DNA of 49,413 nucleotides from Butyricicoccus sp. (GTDB taxonomy: Bacteria > Bacillota > Clostridia > Oscillospirales > Butyricicoccaceae): NCBI GenBank assembly GCA_020025885.1, contig JAHHRJ010000010.1, positions 1 to 49,413 on the forward strand. Direction: 5' to 3'. A program made the translations under genes and the position numbers. Within the stretch, counting starts at the first letter, position 1; the number at the start of each line of letters is the position of its first letter. The notes beneath the pieces were generated by a model that was not told the origin of the DNA, did no database searches, and saw nothing but the letters and a program-made list of their open reading frames with translations. Below are positions 16,194-25,283 of the stretch, piece by piece.

Positions 16194-17144
16194 TTACAAG
16201 CCTGATTGATCAATATTGCCAAAGTGAATTCTAATAGATGCACTGTGATCTGGCGCAGGATACTCGCTTTCATATCTACGGCATAAATCCAAAAATGCTT
16301 TGGCAGAGGCTGTCAAATATTTATCTTTATGGCGGATGATATAAAAATTCCGATGAAAGTTCAATCCCTCCACACCGATTGTTGTGACCAATCCTTGTTC
16401 TACGGGACCCACCACCATTCGATAGGGCAATACTGCAATGCCCAGCCCTTCGATCACCGCATTGATCAGTGCGGTCGTGCTCATTGCCTCCCAAATTGGC
16501 GAGACCGAAACCCCCGCGCCCTCTGTGACGCGCTCGAACACTTCGCGCGTACCACTCCCCCGCTCACGCAGGAGAAACTTTTGTTGTTTAAACTGCTCGA
16601 TCGAGAGCATTTGCCCCTCTTGGTATCTTCCATCTGCTGGACAAATGATACTCAAATGATCCTCCATATACGCTTCGGACACAATGGATGGTGTATGTGG
16701 AATCCCCTCGACCAAGGCAAAATCCAGTTCATTCTCTAAAAGTTTTTCTTCCAGATGGTTTGAAGGTCCTACAATTGCTCGAATCTCCGTTCCAGGATAT
16801 TCCGTATAAAATGCTTTGACATACCTTGGCAAAAACTGCGATCCAATCGTAATACTTGCACCTACACGCAAGATCCCAAAAGACTCCCAATCTTTGAGCC
16901 CTTTTTCCATATCATCAAACAGTGATGTAATGTGAGAGGCGTATTGCAAAAATTGTCTGCCTACTTCTGTCATGTATAGCCTGCGCCCAATGCGGTCAAA
17001 CAAAACCACCCCATAATATTGTTCCAGCTCCTTGATCGCAAGGCTGATGGCTGGCTGCGTCATATGCAGTGCTTCTGCCGTTTTGGTTGTGTTGCAATCA
17101 TGCTCACAAAGACTGCGAAAGATCTTCATATGGCGCAATGTCAT
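16194..17144 (-). CDS. LysR-family transcriptional regulator
   Basis: A 316-residue regulator. An N-terminal winged helix-turn-helix (about 1-60) contains TKTAEALHMTQPAISLAIKELEQYYGVVLFDR; the type 2 periplasmic-binding-like effector domain (about 90-295) follows, with LRVGASITIG and GLGIAVLPYRMV. It is divergent from the ChrA pair across a 107-nt AT-rich gap, the usual layout of a LysR protein and its target. The effector is unknown. Confidence 0.92.
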   Translation of the reverse strand: MTLRHMKIFRSLCEHDCNTTKTAEALHMTQPAISLAIKELEQYYGVVLFDRIGRRLYMTEVGRQFLQYASHITSLFDDMEKGLKDWESFGILRVGASITIGSQFLPRYVKAFYTEYPGTEIRAIVGPSNHLEEKLLENELDFALVEGIPHTPSIVSEAYMEDHLSIICPADGRYQEGQMLSIEQFKQQKFLLRERGSGTREVFERVTEGAGVSVSPIWEAMSTTALINAVIEGLGIAVLPYRMVVGPVEQGLVTTIGVEGLNFHRNFYIIRHKDKYLTASAKAFLDLCRRYESEYPAPDHSASIRIHFGNIDQSGL

Positions 17145-17251
17145 AGGCTTCCCCTCTATTTTATACTAATTTACTTATTAATTTTATTATATTATATTAT
17201 TTTTATTATGAATTATCAAGCACTATACTAGAATAGAAAGGTAGTGATTTT
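17145..17251. promoter_or_regulatory. Divergent lysR / chrA intergenic region
   Basis: Very AT-rich spacer of about 107 nt. On the plus strand TATACT at 17224-17229 is a good -10 for the transporter genes, with AAAGGT as a modest ribosome site before the GTG start. I cannot assign a LysR box with confidence among the TTAT/ATAA repeats. Confidence 0.4.
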
Positions 17252-17830
17252 GTGGAAAACAGGGGGCATAAATTTAGACAATTGTTTTTGTCCACGTTAA
17301 AACTGAGTGCTTGTACATTTGGCGGCGGCTATGTGATCGTTCCGCTCATGCGCAAGCGATTTGTGGATGAATTACATTGGATTGAAGAACAGGAAATGCT
17401 GGACTTTATCGCCATTGCGCAATCCTCTCCGGGTGCGATCGCGGTGAATGCATCTATCTTGGTGGGATACCATGTTGCAGGATTTGCAGGCGCGTTGCTT
17501 ACCGTGCTTGGCACGGTGTTACCGCCGCTTATCATCATCTCTGTAATTTCATTGTTTTACCAAGCATTTCGTGATAACGCCATTGTGAATCTGGTCATGG
17601 CGGGTATGCTCTGCGGTGTTGCCGCTGTTATTTTTGATGTTGTGATCAATATGGCAAAGACCGTCTTACAGCAAAAGCGGCTCCTCCCGCTCATTGTCCT
17701 GCTCGGTTCTTTTATTGCAACACGTTTCCTGCATGTCAATATCATACTCATCATTTTGGTTTGCGGCGTGATCGGTGCAATAGATACCTACCGCTTAGAA
17801 AAGATGCGAAAGGAGGGTGACAGCAAATGA
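17252..17830 (+). CDS. chrA: Chromate transporter family, N-terminal half protein
   Basis: A 192-residue membrane protein of the short-chain CHR family, with about five to six hydrophobic segments. The CHR signature appears as FGGGYVIVPLMRKRFVDE (about 28-45) and the IAQSSPGAIAVNASILVGYHVAG stretch (about 60-82). Short-chain CHR proteins occur in pairs and act together, as in Bacillus ywrB/ywrA. GTG start. Overlaps the next gene by 4 nt (ATGA). Chromate is the tested substrate of the family; the physiological one in an anaerobe is uncertain. Confidence 0.9.
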   Translation: MENRGHKFRQLFLSTLKLSACTFGGGYVIVPLMRKRFVDELHWIEEQEMLDFIAIAQSSPGAIAVNASILVGYHVAGFAGALLTVLGTVLPPLIIISVISLFYQAFRDNAIVNLVMAGMLCGVAAVIFDVVINMAKTVLQQKRLLPLIVLLGSFIATRFLHVNIILIILVCGVIGAIDTYRLEKMRKEGDSK

Positions 17831-18390
17831 TTTATCTTGAACTGTTCTGGAGCTTCTTCCAAATTGGACTATTCAGCATTGGCGGTGGCTATGCCGCAAT
17901 GCCGCTGATTCAAAGTCAGGTCGTGGACATGCACGGCTGGCTGACCATGACGCAGTTTGCAGATATCATGACCATTGCAGAAATGACCCCAGGACCGATT
18001 GCCATCAATTCTGCAACCTTTGTCGGCATCCAAACCGCAGGTTTGCTGGGCGCGATCGTGTCCACCCTCGGCTGTATATTCCCTTCCTGCATCATTGTCA
18101 TGACACTCGCATACATCTATTACCGTTTTCGCGGGCTGAGTATCGTGCAGGGCATCCTTGCTGGCTTGCGTCCTGCCGTCGTTGCGATGATCGCCTCTGC
18201 TGGCATATCGCTTTTTATTATGGCAGTCTATGGACAGCACGATCTGCCTGCAAATCCATTCCAGATAGATCTCGTCGGGCTCCTGATTTTCGGCGCAGCA
18301 TTCTTTGTCCTGCGCAAATGGAAACTGAACCCCATCTATGTGATGGCAGGGTCGGGTCTATTCGGCGCGATCCTATATGCAGTTTTGTGA
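17827..18390 (+). CDS. chrA: Chromate transporter family, C-terminal half protein
   Basis: A 187-residue partner of the preceding protein, with the same signature: FSIGGGYAAMPLIQSQVVD (about 16-34) and IAEMTPGPIAINSATFVGIQTAG (about 48-70), then three to four more helices. It is translationally coupled to the first half by ATGA overlap. The two together equal one long-chain ChrA. It ends about 50 nt before the sulfatase-maturase gene. Confidence 0.9.
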   Translation: MIYLELFWSFFQIGLFSIGGGYAAMPLIQSQVVDMHGWLTMTQFADIMTIAEMTPGPIAINSATFVGIQTAGLLGAIVSTLGCIFPSCIIVMTLAYIYYRFRGLSIVQGILAGLRPAVVAMIASAGISLFIMAVYGQHDLPANPFQIDLVGLLIFGAAFFVLRKWKLNPIYVMAGSGLFGAILYAVL

Positions 18391-18405
18391 TTTGTAAACA
18401 CTCTG

Positions 18406-18411
18406 TATAAT
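18406..18411 (+). promoter_or_regulatory. -10 element ahead of anSME
   Basis: A consensus TATAAT lies 29 nt before the maturase start. The -35 is poor (TTTTGT at 18383-18388, 17-nt spacer) and falls inside the end of the ChrA gene, so the maturase probably has its own promoter. Confidence 0.4.
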
Positions 18412-18440
18412 GAAAGAAATCCATGATTTAAGAGGATATT

Positions 18441-19556
18441 ATGAAGTATCTAACTTTTCTGATCAAGCCCGCATCCAGCCTATGCGATATGCGCTGCCGC
18501 TACTGTTTCTATGAAGATGTGTCCGACAATCGCACATGTAAAAGCATGGGCATTATGACGCGTGAAACCGTCCATGCACTGCTTGCCTCTGCCTTTTCTG
18601 TAACAGAAACAGGCAGTCATGTGAACATCCTGTTTCAAGGCGGAGAACCCACCCTTGCAGGACTTGATTTTTTTCGTGCCTTTGTGCAGGAGACAAAAGC
18701 GCTATGCCCGCCCAATGTGACCGTGGGCTATTCCATCCAGACCAACGGTGTCTCTCTCACGCCTGCATGGGCAGAATTTTTTCAGGAAAATCGCTTTTTT
18801 GTGGGGCTATCTCTGGATGGCACGCGCGAGTTTCACGATGTATTTCGTGTGGATGTGTCTGGGCGCGGTTCATGGAAGCGTGTAGTTCATGCACTCGAAC
18901 TGCTTGAACAATATGAGATCGAAACCAATCTGCTCTGTGTTGTGACCAGAACAATGGCACGCAGTCCGCAAAAAGTATATCAGTCCCTGTGCAAATTGAA
19001 AAACCATCCTATGCAATTTATTCCGTGCCTTGATCCATTGGAAGCGCCGCGTGGCTCGATGCCCTACTCGCTGACCCCAAAAGCCTATGGGCATTTTCTG
19101 TGCGGTCTGTTCGACTGCTGGTATCGAGATTTAAGTGACGGAACCTATGTGAGCATTCGGATCTTTGACGATTATCTCCGCCTGATGATGGGCATGCCGC
19201 CCGGCTCCTGCGCCGCGTCTGGTGCCTGCGGCAGTTACTTAGTCGTCGAAGGCGATGGCAGTCTATATCCCTGCGATTTCTTTGTTTTGGATGACTGGTA
19301 TCTGGGAAACATTCACGAGATCTCTGTGGAAGCTGCACTCTCCTCAGAAACCAGCCAGCGATTTTTACAAGAAGGGCGTGTGCGTCCAACTGATTGCATG
19401 TCCTGCCCCTATGTTACCCTATGCCGCGGCGGCTGTAAACGCGATTTTGTCAAGGACGACCAATCGGTCACGAACTACTATTGCGAAGCATTCCGCACAT
19501 TCTTTGCCTACGCCCTGCCGCGTCTACAAGATGCCGCAAAACAGCTCTTTCGATAA
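18441..19556 (+). CDS. Anaerobic sulfatase-maturating enzyme (radical SAM/SPASM)
   Basis: A 371-residue cytoplasmic enzyme that oxidises the active-site Cys or Ser of a sulfatase to formylglycine. The radical SAM cluster motif is CDMRCRYC (C15, C19, C22), followed by FQGGEPTL (about 65-72) and SIQTNG (about 98-103). The C-terminal SPASM region has the expected auxiliary-cluster cysteines, including CMSCPYVTLCRGGCKRD near 320-336 and a closing Cys in YYCEAF. Length matches anSME. The cognate sulfatase is in the convergent operon about 1.2 kb away. Confidence 0.92.
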   Translation: MKYLTFLIKPASSLCDMRCRYCFYEDVSDNRTCKSMGIMTRETVHALLASAFSVTETGSHVNILFQGGEPTLAGLDFFRAFVQETKALCPPNVTVGYSIQTNGVSLTPAWAEFFQENRFFVGLSLDGTREFHDVFRVDVSGRGSWKRVVHALELLEQYEIETNLLCVVTRTMARSPQKVYQSLCKLKNHPMQFIPCLDPLEAPRGSMPYSLTPKAYGHFLCGLFDCWYRDLSDGTYVSIRIFDDYLRLMMGMPPGSCAASGACGSYLVVEGDGSLYPCDFFVLDDWYLGNIHEISVEAALSSETSQRFLQEGRVRPTDCMSCPYVTLCRGGCKRDFVKDDQSVTNYYCEAFRTFFAYALPRLQDAAKQLFR

Positions 19557-19561
19557 CAAAA

Positions 19562-19603
19562 GCAACCGCCCTGTGCAAAAAACGGCACAGGGCGGTTGCT
19601 TTA
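19562..19603. terminator. Bidirectional intrinsic terminator
   Basis: Perfect 15-bp stem GCAACCGCCCTGTGC (19562-19576) / GCACAGGGCGGTTGC (19585-19599), with T residues on the plus side and a matching A-rich flank on the other. It separates anSME from the convergent gntR gene. Confidence 0.9.
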
Positions 19604-20704
19604 TAATGATTGAATGGAACTTCCTACAAAAATTTCTGGTGGCATGACCAACGAATATCCGTTGTCCTGCCATTCTTTGCGCTCAATCATCTTCATCAGG
19701 TGTTCTGCAACTTGACAGCCCATTTCATAGCCTTGGTGTACAGAACATGTGACGCCATCTTCCTCCCATCCACCTTCAGAATAGTCAAAGCAGACAAGGG
19801 AATAATCCTCTGGCACGCGCTTTCCTTCCTTTTCCAGTACACCGCGCACCAAACGATAGATAATATAGTTACAGCAAACGATCGCCGTACACTTGGGCAG
19901 TCCTTTGAGAAACTTGGAAATGCTCTTTGCAAAGCGCTCATCATGTGCTTCATCTGAAATACACCACTTGATATAATCATCTTCCAGCTCCAGCCCACAT
20001 TGATGAATCGTGGTGATCATGCCTTGAAACTTTTCAATGCTTTGGTAATTGTCATACACAAAGATACCCGCAATTTCACGATGTCCTGCATCGATGAGTA
20101 ACCGCGTCAGTTGATTGGCACACGCCAAATCATCGACGATTACTTTTGGATAGCGCAGATTCTTGTAATAATTGTTGTAAAAGATAATGGGAATTTTTCG
20201 CTCAGAAATTTCTCTGTAACAATCCAGATTTGGATTTAGAATGCTTGCCTTGACGCCATCTACAATGAATCCATAAAAATCCTGCTCCATGACGGACTGC
20301 AAGCATTTGCGCTCGTTGGAAAACTTGTTGTCTGTCAAGAAAATACGCAGATCATATTCATCCTCTAACAGCGTATCTTTTACCCCTTGAATCAGGTCAG
20401 AATTTGCGCTGCTGTCCTGCCCTTGCAGGATTAAACCAATCTTGCACTTTGCATTCCCCGTCGCAAGCTCACGCGACAAAGCCATTTCTTTGTTTACAAA
20501 GGTTCCACTTCCTTTGATCTTATAGATCAATCCCTCTTTAACCAGTTGCTCCATTGCCGCACGTACCGTTTCACGGCTGACATCCAAGCGGCGGCACAGA
20601 GAATGTTCAGAGGGCAGCTTCCAATTATCAGAAAACTTATTCTTGTCAATGTACGCTAAGATCCAATTATATACCTGCTCTGACTTCTTATTGAAAGCTA
20701 CCAT
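19601..20704 (-). CDS. GntR-type regulator with LacI-like sensor domain (AraR type)
   Basis: A 367-residue regulator with an unusual but known domain pairing. The N-terminal GntR winged helix (about 1-72) contains LPSEHSLCRRLDVSRETVRAAMEQLVKEGLIYKIKGSGTFV. The C-terminal part (about 85-360) is a periplasmic-binding-protein-like sugar sensor (KIGLILQG, VDDLACANQLTRLLIDAGHREIAGI). AraR of Bacillus has the same layout. It is the last gene of the sulfatase operon (12 nt after the sulfatase), so it probably autoregulates. A palindrome just downstream of the tct promoter is the candidate operator. Confidence 0.9.
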   Translation of the reverse strand: MVAFNKKSEQVYNWILAYIDKNKFSDNWKLPSEHSLCRRLDVSRETVRAAMEQLVKEGLIYKIKGSGTFVNKEMALSRELATGNAKCKIGLILQGQDSSANSDLIQGVKDTLLEDEYDLRIFLTDNKFSNERKCLQSVMEQDFYGFIVDGVKASILNPNLDCYREISERKIPIIFYNNYYKNLRYPKVIVDDLACANQLTRLLIDAGHREIAGIFVYDNYQSIEKFQGMITTIHQCGLELEDDYIKWCISDEAHDERFAKSISKFLKGLPKCTAIVCCNYIIYRLVRGVLEKEGKRVPEDYSLVCFDYSEGGWEEDGVTCSVHQGYEMGCQVAEHLMKMIERKEWQDNGYSLVMPPEIFVGSSIQSL

Positions 20705-20715
20705 ATTCTTACTCC

Positions 20716-22071
20716 TTAGTCAACGATCTCTGGACGTGTGCCCTCTGCCTTTTCGATCCAATCCAGCAAGGTTTCGCGCAGCTGTGCCTTAATCTCTGCA
20801 TAAGCAGGGTCTGCCACAACATTATGGAGCTGCCATGGGTCAGCCTTCATATCATAGAGGAAATCATCGGCATAGATATCCGAACCTGCCGCTTCTCCGC
20901 CATTGATTCCGGGTGCATATACAGAATAGGTATAGTCAGCGGTTCGCACGCAGCGACCGACACGACTCTCAGAAATCTGTGCAAAGACCTCATTCGGACG
21001 ATTCGGATCTTTGTGCTCTACTACATCCAGCAGGTTTTCACCGATCATCGCATCCCCAACATCTACGCCAGCCAGTGCAAGGAATGTTTTAGGCAAACTC
21101 TCTGTGCTGACAAGCTCGGTCACTGTCTTACCGCCCTTAAATGGACCACCTGCAATGACAAGCGGCACATGCAGACAACCATCATGGCAAGAACGCTTAT
21201 AATCATCATAGCCGTTCAGGTGGCTGTCTGTGTTACGTGTCTTAAAGTGCGAGCCATGGTCTGCCGCAAAGATAATGACTGTATTGTCGTACAGTCCTTT
21301 CTCTTTGAGCTTGTCTACCAGTCTGCCCAGATTTTCGTCCAAGCTTGCGCACTGTCCGAGATAATCGGGATATTCTTCTGCTGCATTTCCGCCGAGTGCC
21401 TTGAGGTCTTCTGGCAGTACAAAGTTTGCATACTTCTCCTTCGAGCCGTCCGGACCCTCATAGTGTTTGTGGTCATTCTGGTGGTGCGGCTCGATTTGTG
21501 AGATGGTCATAAAGAATGGCTTCTTGCCATCGTACTGATCTAAATATTCCAATGCAAAGTCATTGATGCAGTCGGCACGATACCCCTTGAAATCGATGCG
21601 GTGATCATTTTCATCAAATACATAGCCGTCATATCCATGGGAGGTAAACTCCAGCACATCAGCTGTGCGCCAGTAGCCTGTATAGCCGCCGCGCAGTTCC
21701 TTCGGAATGGCAGTGATGGTATGATCGATGGTTGGTGCTTTTTCCAGTTCCCCATCGCTTGCCAGATGCCACTTTCCAATGTACGCTGTCTCATAGCCCG
21801 CATCTTTTTCCATGTATTCGCCCAGCGTTTTGATGCCAGACGGAAGCATGATATTATTACGGAAACATCCGGTTTCTGTGGGATATTTACCTGTCTGGAA
21901 CAGCGCACGGCAAGGACCACATACTGGCTGGGGAGAAAACGCGTTATCAAACTTTACACCCTCTTGTGCAAGCTGGTCTAAGTTTGGCGTAATATCGAGA
22001 GGCTGACCGAAGCAGCCGCAGGTATCCCAGCGCTGTTGATCGGTGAAATAGAAAATAATATTATTTGCCAT
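20716..22071 (-). CDS. Cytoplasmic formylglycine sulfatase
   Basis: A 451-residue alkaline-phosphatase-fold sulfatase. The formylglycine motif is C51-G-P-C-R followed by ALFQTG; Cys51 is the residue modified by the maturase. Metal ligands are expected in YFTDQQRWD near the N-terminus (D11) and FAADHGSH. Position +3 of the motif is Cys where Ser or Ala is more usual. I start at the ATG at 22071 (AGGGGG upstream); a longer frame lacks a ribosome site. There is no signal peptide, so the enzyme should act on an imported sulfate ester, fitting the TctABC importer upstream. The substrate is unknown. Confidence 0.92.
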   Translation of the reverse strand: MANNIIFYFTDQQRWDTCGCFGQPLDITPNLDQLAQEGVKFDNAFSPQPVCGPCRALFQTGKYPTETGCFRNNIMLPSGIKTLGEYMEKDAGYETAYIGKWHLASDGELEKAPTIDHTITAIPKELRGGYTGYWRTADVLEFTSHGYDGYVFDENDHRIDFKGYRADCINDFALEYLDQYDGKKPFFMTISQIEPHHQNDHKHYEGPDGSKEKYANFVLPEDLKALGGNAAEEYPDYLGQCASLDENLGRLVDKLKEKGLYDNTVIIFAADHGSHFKTRNTDSHLNGYDDYKRSCHDGCLHVPLVIAGGPFKGGKTVTELVSTESLPKTFLALAGVDVGDAMIGENLLDVVEHKDPNRPNEVFAQISESRVGRCVRTADYTYSVYAPGINGGEAAGSDIYADDFLYDMKADPWQLHNVVADPAYAEIKAQLRETLLDWIEKAEGTRPEIVD

Positions 22072-22084
22072 TTTACGTTCCCCC

Positions 22085-23578
22085 TTATTTTGCAGAGGCT
22101 TTGGCTTCCTTGATCTTACCACGAATAATAATCGCAACAGAAAGGAGGATCAAAGCCGAGAAAATCATACAATAGATGCTGCTGAAGAAAATTTTGGGGC
22201 TGCCATTTGAAATGAGCAGCGCGCGGCGAAAGTTGGTTTCGGTCATGTTGCCGAGCACCAGACCGAGTAGGATAGGCACAGGCGGCAAGTCCAATTTGCG
22301 CAGGATCCACGCCAGTGCACCAAAGATCAGTGCAACGCTCACATCGAAATAGTTTTCGTTGACGGAATATGCGCCAGCAAAACAGAAGATGACAATGATC
22401 GGGGTCAAAATTTCCTGCGGGATGGAGACGACCTTTGCAAACAGACTGGTCAAGAACTTGCCCTGCAAGAACATGAACAGATTAACGAGGATCAGACCAA
22501 GCATGATCGCATACATGATATCGCCATCGGTCGTAAACAAGGACAAGCCGGGGTTCAGACCGTTGATCATCAGCGCAGACAGCATAATTGCAACCGTGCC
22601 GTCACCCGGAATACCAAGAGTCAGCAGCGGAATCAGCGTTGCACCTGTAACCGCATTATTTGCTGCCTCAGTTGCCGCAATGCCTTCCACGCAGCCGTGT
22701 CCAAACTCTTCCTTGTGCTTTGAGATATTCTTTGCTGTATTGTAGCTGAACCAAGATGCCTCAGAAGCACCTGTGCCCGGAATAATACCCACGCATACAC
22801 CAATGATCGAAGAAATCAGCACCGGAAGCGACATACGCTTGTACTCTTCCTTCGTGATCTTACCATCGTCTTGGAATTCTCGCATATTGAGGTTCAATCG
22901 GTCCAGTCGCTTTTCCGCCTTTGCCATGATCTCAACGAGTGCAAACAGACCGATCAGGCATACCGCGAGATCCAAACCAAGATACAGTCTGGAAACACCG
23001 AATGTAAAGCGGTCATAGCTTGTCATCGGGTCGGCACCAATACAAGAGATCAACAAACCAAGGCAAGCGGAGATCAGACCCTTGGTAATACTCTTGCCGG
23101 ATACGCCAGCAATGATTGTCAGACCAAAGACACAGACCATAAAGTATTCCGCAGTGCCAAGCTGTGCAGCAACCTTTGCAACCTGCGGTCCTAAGAACAG
23201 CAGCATAATTGCAGAGAAAATGCCGCCAAATGTGGAAGCATACAGCGCAATTTTGAGTGCTGCCTTGGTGCGTCCTTTTTCAGACAGCGGGTGTCCATCA
23301 AGCATGGTTGCCGCCGCATGAGGTGTACCAGGGGTATTGATCAAGATCGCGGAAACACTGCCGCCATAACCGCCCGCACAATAGATGCCCAAGAGGAACA
23401 TCATGCCAGGAATGGCAGTCATGGAGTAAGTAACTGGTAAAAACAAGATAACACAGAGAATGACACTTAATCCGGGAATGGCGGCAAACACAGAGCCAAC
23501 AAAAACGCCAATATTGATCCAAAGGATATTTTGCAGCGTAAACAGCAAACCGGTTGCCCCAGCAAGATATTGCATCAT
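22085..23578 (-). CDS. tctA: Tripartite tricarboxylate transporter, large membrane subunit
   Basis: A 497-residue permease with about 11-12 hydrophobic segments. Family signatures are GSVSAILINTPGTPHAAATMLDGHPLSEKGR near 73-104 and GVCVGIIPGTGASEASWFSYN near 256-276. It works with TctB and the binding protein TctC as a secondary importer of carboxylates or other organic anions. AAGGAGGT precedes the tandem ATG. The sulfatase start is 14 nt beyond the stop, so uptake and desulfation are co-expressed. Confidence 0.95.
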   Translation of the reverse strand: MMQYLAGATGLLFTLQNILWINIGVFVGSVFAAIPGLSVILCVILFLPVTYSMTAIPGMMFLLGIYCAGGYGGSVSAILINTPGTPHAAATMLDGHPLSEKGRTKAALKIALYASTFGGIFSAIMLLFLGPQVAKVAAQLGTAEYFMVCVFGLTIIAGVSGKSITKGLISACLGLLISCIGADPMTSYDRFTFGVSRLYLGLDLAVCLIGLFALVEIMAKAEKRLDRLNLNMREFQDDGKITKEEYKRMSLPVLISSIIGVCVGIIPGTGASEASWFSYNTAKNISKHKEEFGHGCVEGIAATEAANNAVTGATLIPLLTLGIPGDGTVAIMLSALMINGLNPGLSLFTTDGDIMYAIMLGLILVNLFMFLQGKFLTSLFAKVVSIPQEILTPIIVIFCFAGAYSVNENYFDVSVALIFGALAWILRKLDLPPVPILLGLVLGNMTETNFRRALLISNGSPKIFFSSIYCMIFSALILLSVAIIIRGKIKEAKASAK

Positions 23579-23591
23579 ATTGACAACCTCC

Positions 23592-24113
23592 TTAGAATTC
23601 TACACCCAAGACAAAGCGGAATGCAGCCCAAATAGCAACCGCCAGTGTCACAGTGATTACATAGTAAGACTTCTTTTGGCAGCGAAAATACACCAAGAAT
23701 GCCAAGCTACAAAAAACGGCACCGATCACAAACAGATTGGTTACGCGGCACAGGATATAGGTCACAACCAAGATGCCTAAAATAATGAGTGCCTTTACTT
23801 CTGTTTGCAGGTTGATGGTCTTCCAAGTGAGCGGCTGCTTTGTTACGAGCCTATACAGCTCCTTGACGATCAGTAAACCACAGCAAATCATCAGTATAAC
23901 CATCAGCAAGGTTGGAAATTCACGACCATTTACAACATCTTTTTCCGAAATAGCGACCTGCTGCGGCATAACAGCCAAAATAAACACTGCAAATAAGAAA
24001 AATCCAATTCCCGTTACCAAATCAACCGGAATTCTGATTTCCTTTCCGCGGAGCTTCTCTCCCATTGCATCAATACGCGTATGAAACTGTTCTAACCAGT
24101 TTCCCATATACAT
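23592..24113 (-). CDS. tctB: Tripartite tricarboxylate transporter, small membrane subunit
   Basis: A protein of about 173 residues with four hydrophobic segments after a cytoplasmic N-terminus of about 30 residues. Sequence is poorly conserved in this family; identification rests on size, topology and position between tctC and tctA. I start at the ATG at 24113, 6 nt after AAAGGAG; another ATG 6 nt further in is possible. Confidence 0.85.
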   Translation of the reverse strand: MYMGNWLEQFHTRIDAMGEKLRGKEIRIPVDLVTGIGFFLFAVFILAVMPQQVAISEKDVVNGREFPTLLMVILMICCGLLIVKELYRLVTKQPLTWKTINLQTEVKALIILGILVVTYILCRVTNLFVIGAVFCSLAFLVYFRCQKKSYYVITVTLAVAIWAAFRFVLGVEF

Positions 24114-24220
24114 CCACATCTCCTTTCTATTTCCCCATGAAACCAAACGAGGGGGAACGGGAAGGAAGTCTTCCCATTCCCCCACATATGTATCATGGTT
24201 TTGAATCTTGTGTCTGGCGA

Positions 24221-25186
24221 TCAGCCAACAACAACGTCCTTATACTCATTGACGATGTTCTTAACATTCTCGATATGCGCTTCGATTTCTTCCTTGGACA
24301 TTGGATCAACTTCGAGCAGCATGGTATCTTGTAGCCAAGTTGCAACTTCCTCGTCCGCCAGAATCTTATCATACAGATCCTTCAGCTCTGTTACCTTTGC
24401 AGCATCTGCGCCAGCAGGTGCCATAATCAGGCAACGGTTGCGGAAGTATGGATAGCCATGTTCGCCAACACCTTCTACGCCAGCAAATGGACCATCATCC
24501 AGAGCCTTTTCATCGAATGCACATACAATGTTTACACCGCCCTGCTGGTAGGTTTCAAGAATCTGAGACTGGTGGGAAACAGCAAACTGTGTCTCACCCT
24601 TTGCAACCGCCTGTGCAGCTTCGGCCGCAGACTGGTAAGGGGTTAGCTTGAGATCATCGCCAGCACCCATGGAGCTAAACAGTGCAGCTGCGAGGAAGGC
24701 CTCAGAGCTTGTTGCGCCATTGACTGCAACGCTGATCTCATTGCCCTTTTCTACATATGCCTTGAGGTCATCAATGGTCTTGATATTGAGTTTTGTGTCT
24801 GCCGACAGAATAAAAATGGAAGAATACAGGTTTTCAACATATGTAAAGTTGTCATAATCGAACTGCATCTTTGCCGGATCAATGATCGAGGTGATCGACA
24901 GCAAGCCTTCGCCAACAAATACCAGTTCACGGTCGGTCGGCTTGGTATCTGCGACCCAAGTATTTACTGTTGCCGCATCGCCCTTAATCGCCTCAGCAAT
25001 CAACGTAATGTTTTCTGAGTACTCAGGGGACTTTGCAGCCGCTTTCTGGCTTACCATTGCGGCAACACCAGAGGGTGCCCACGGGCAGGTTACCTTCCAG
25101 CTTTCGCTCTTGGAACCGCCACAGCCAGCCAACAGGCTCATGGTCATCGTCATTGCCAAACCAAGAGACAGAATACGCGTTTTCAT
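24221..25186 (-). CDS. tctC: Tripartite tricarboxylate transporter solute-binding lipoprotein
   Basis: A 321-residue exported binding protein. The signal peptide ends in an LLAGC lipobox. The Bug/TctC fold follows: a WKVTCPWAPSGVAAMVSQ start that lines the ligand pocket, then GATSSEAFLAAALFSSMG and an ETYQQGGVNIVCAFDEKALDDG segment. I start at the ATG at 25186, 8-9 nt after AAAGGAGC. First gene of tctC-tctB-tctA-sulfatase-gntR. The co-transcribed sulfatase suggests a sulfated organic anion as ligand (inference). Confidence 0.9.
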   Translation of the reverse strand: MKTRILSLGLAMTMTMSLLAGCGGSKSESWKVTCPWAPSGVAAMVSQKAAAKSPEYSENITLIAEAIKGDAATVNTWVADTKPTDRELVFVGEGLLSITSIIDPAKMQFDYDNFTYVENLYSSIFILSADTKLNIKTIDDLKAYVEKGNEISVAVNGATSSEAFLAAALFSSMGAGDDLKLTPYQSAAEAAQAVAKGETQFAVSHQSQILETYQQGGVNIVCAFDEKALDDGPFAGVEGVGEHGYPYFRNRCLIMAPAGADAAKVTELKDLYDKILADEEVATWLQDTMLLEVDPMSKEEIEAHIENVKNIVNEYKDVVVG

Positions 25187-25226
25187 TTCAGATCCGCTCC
25201 TTTTTATTCTTTTCCTCATTCCACAT

Positions 25227-25283
25227 AGAACACTTCTGTGTTTCTAACAATGTCAATATATCACGTGAAAAATCAGTTTTCAA
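25227..25283 (-). promoter_or_regulatory. tct-sulfatase operon promoter with palindromic operator
   Basis: On the minus strand TTGAAA (25283-25278) is followed after exactly 17 nt by TATATT (25260-25255). Immediately downstream lies the imperfect palindrome AGAAACACAGAAGTGTTCT (25245-25227), covering roughly +5 to +25, a roadblock position for a repressor such as the GntR-type protein of this operon. Confidence 0.6.
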
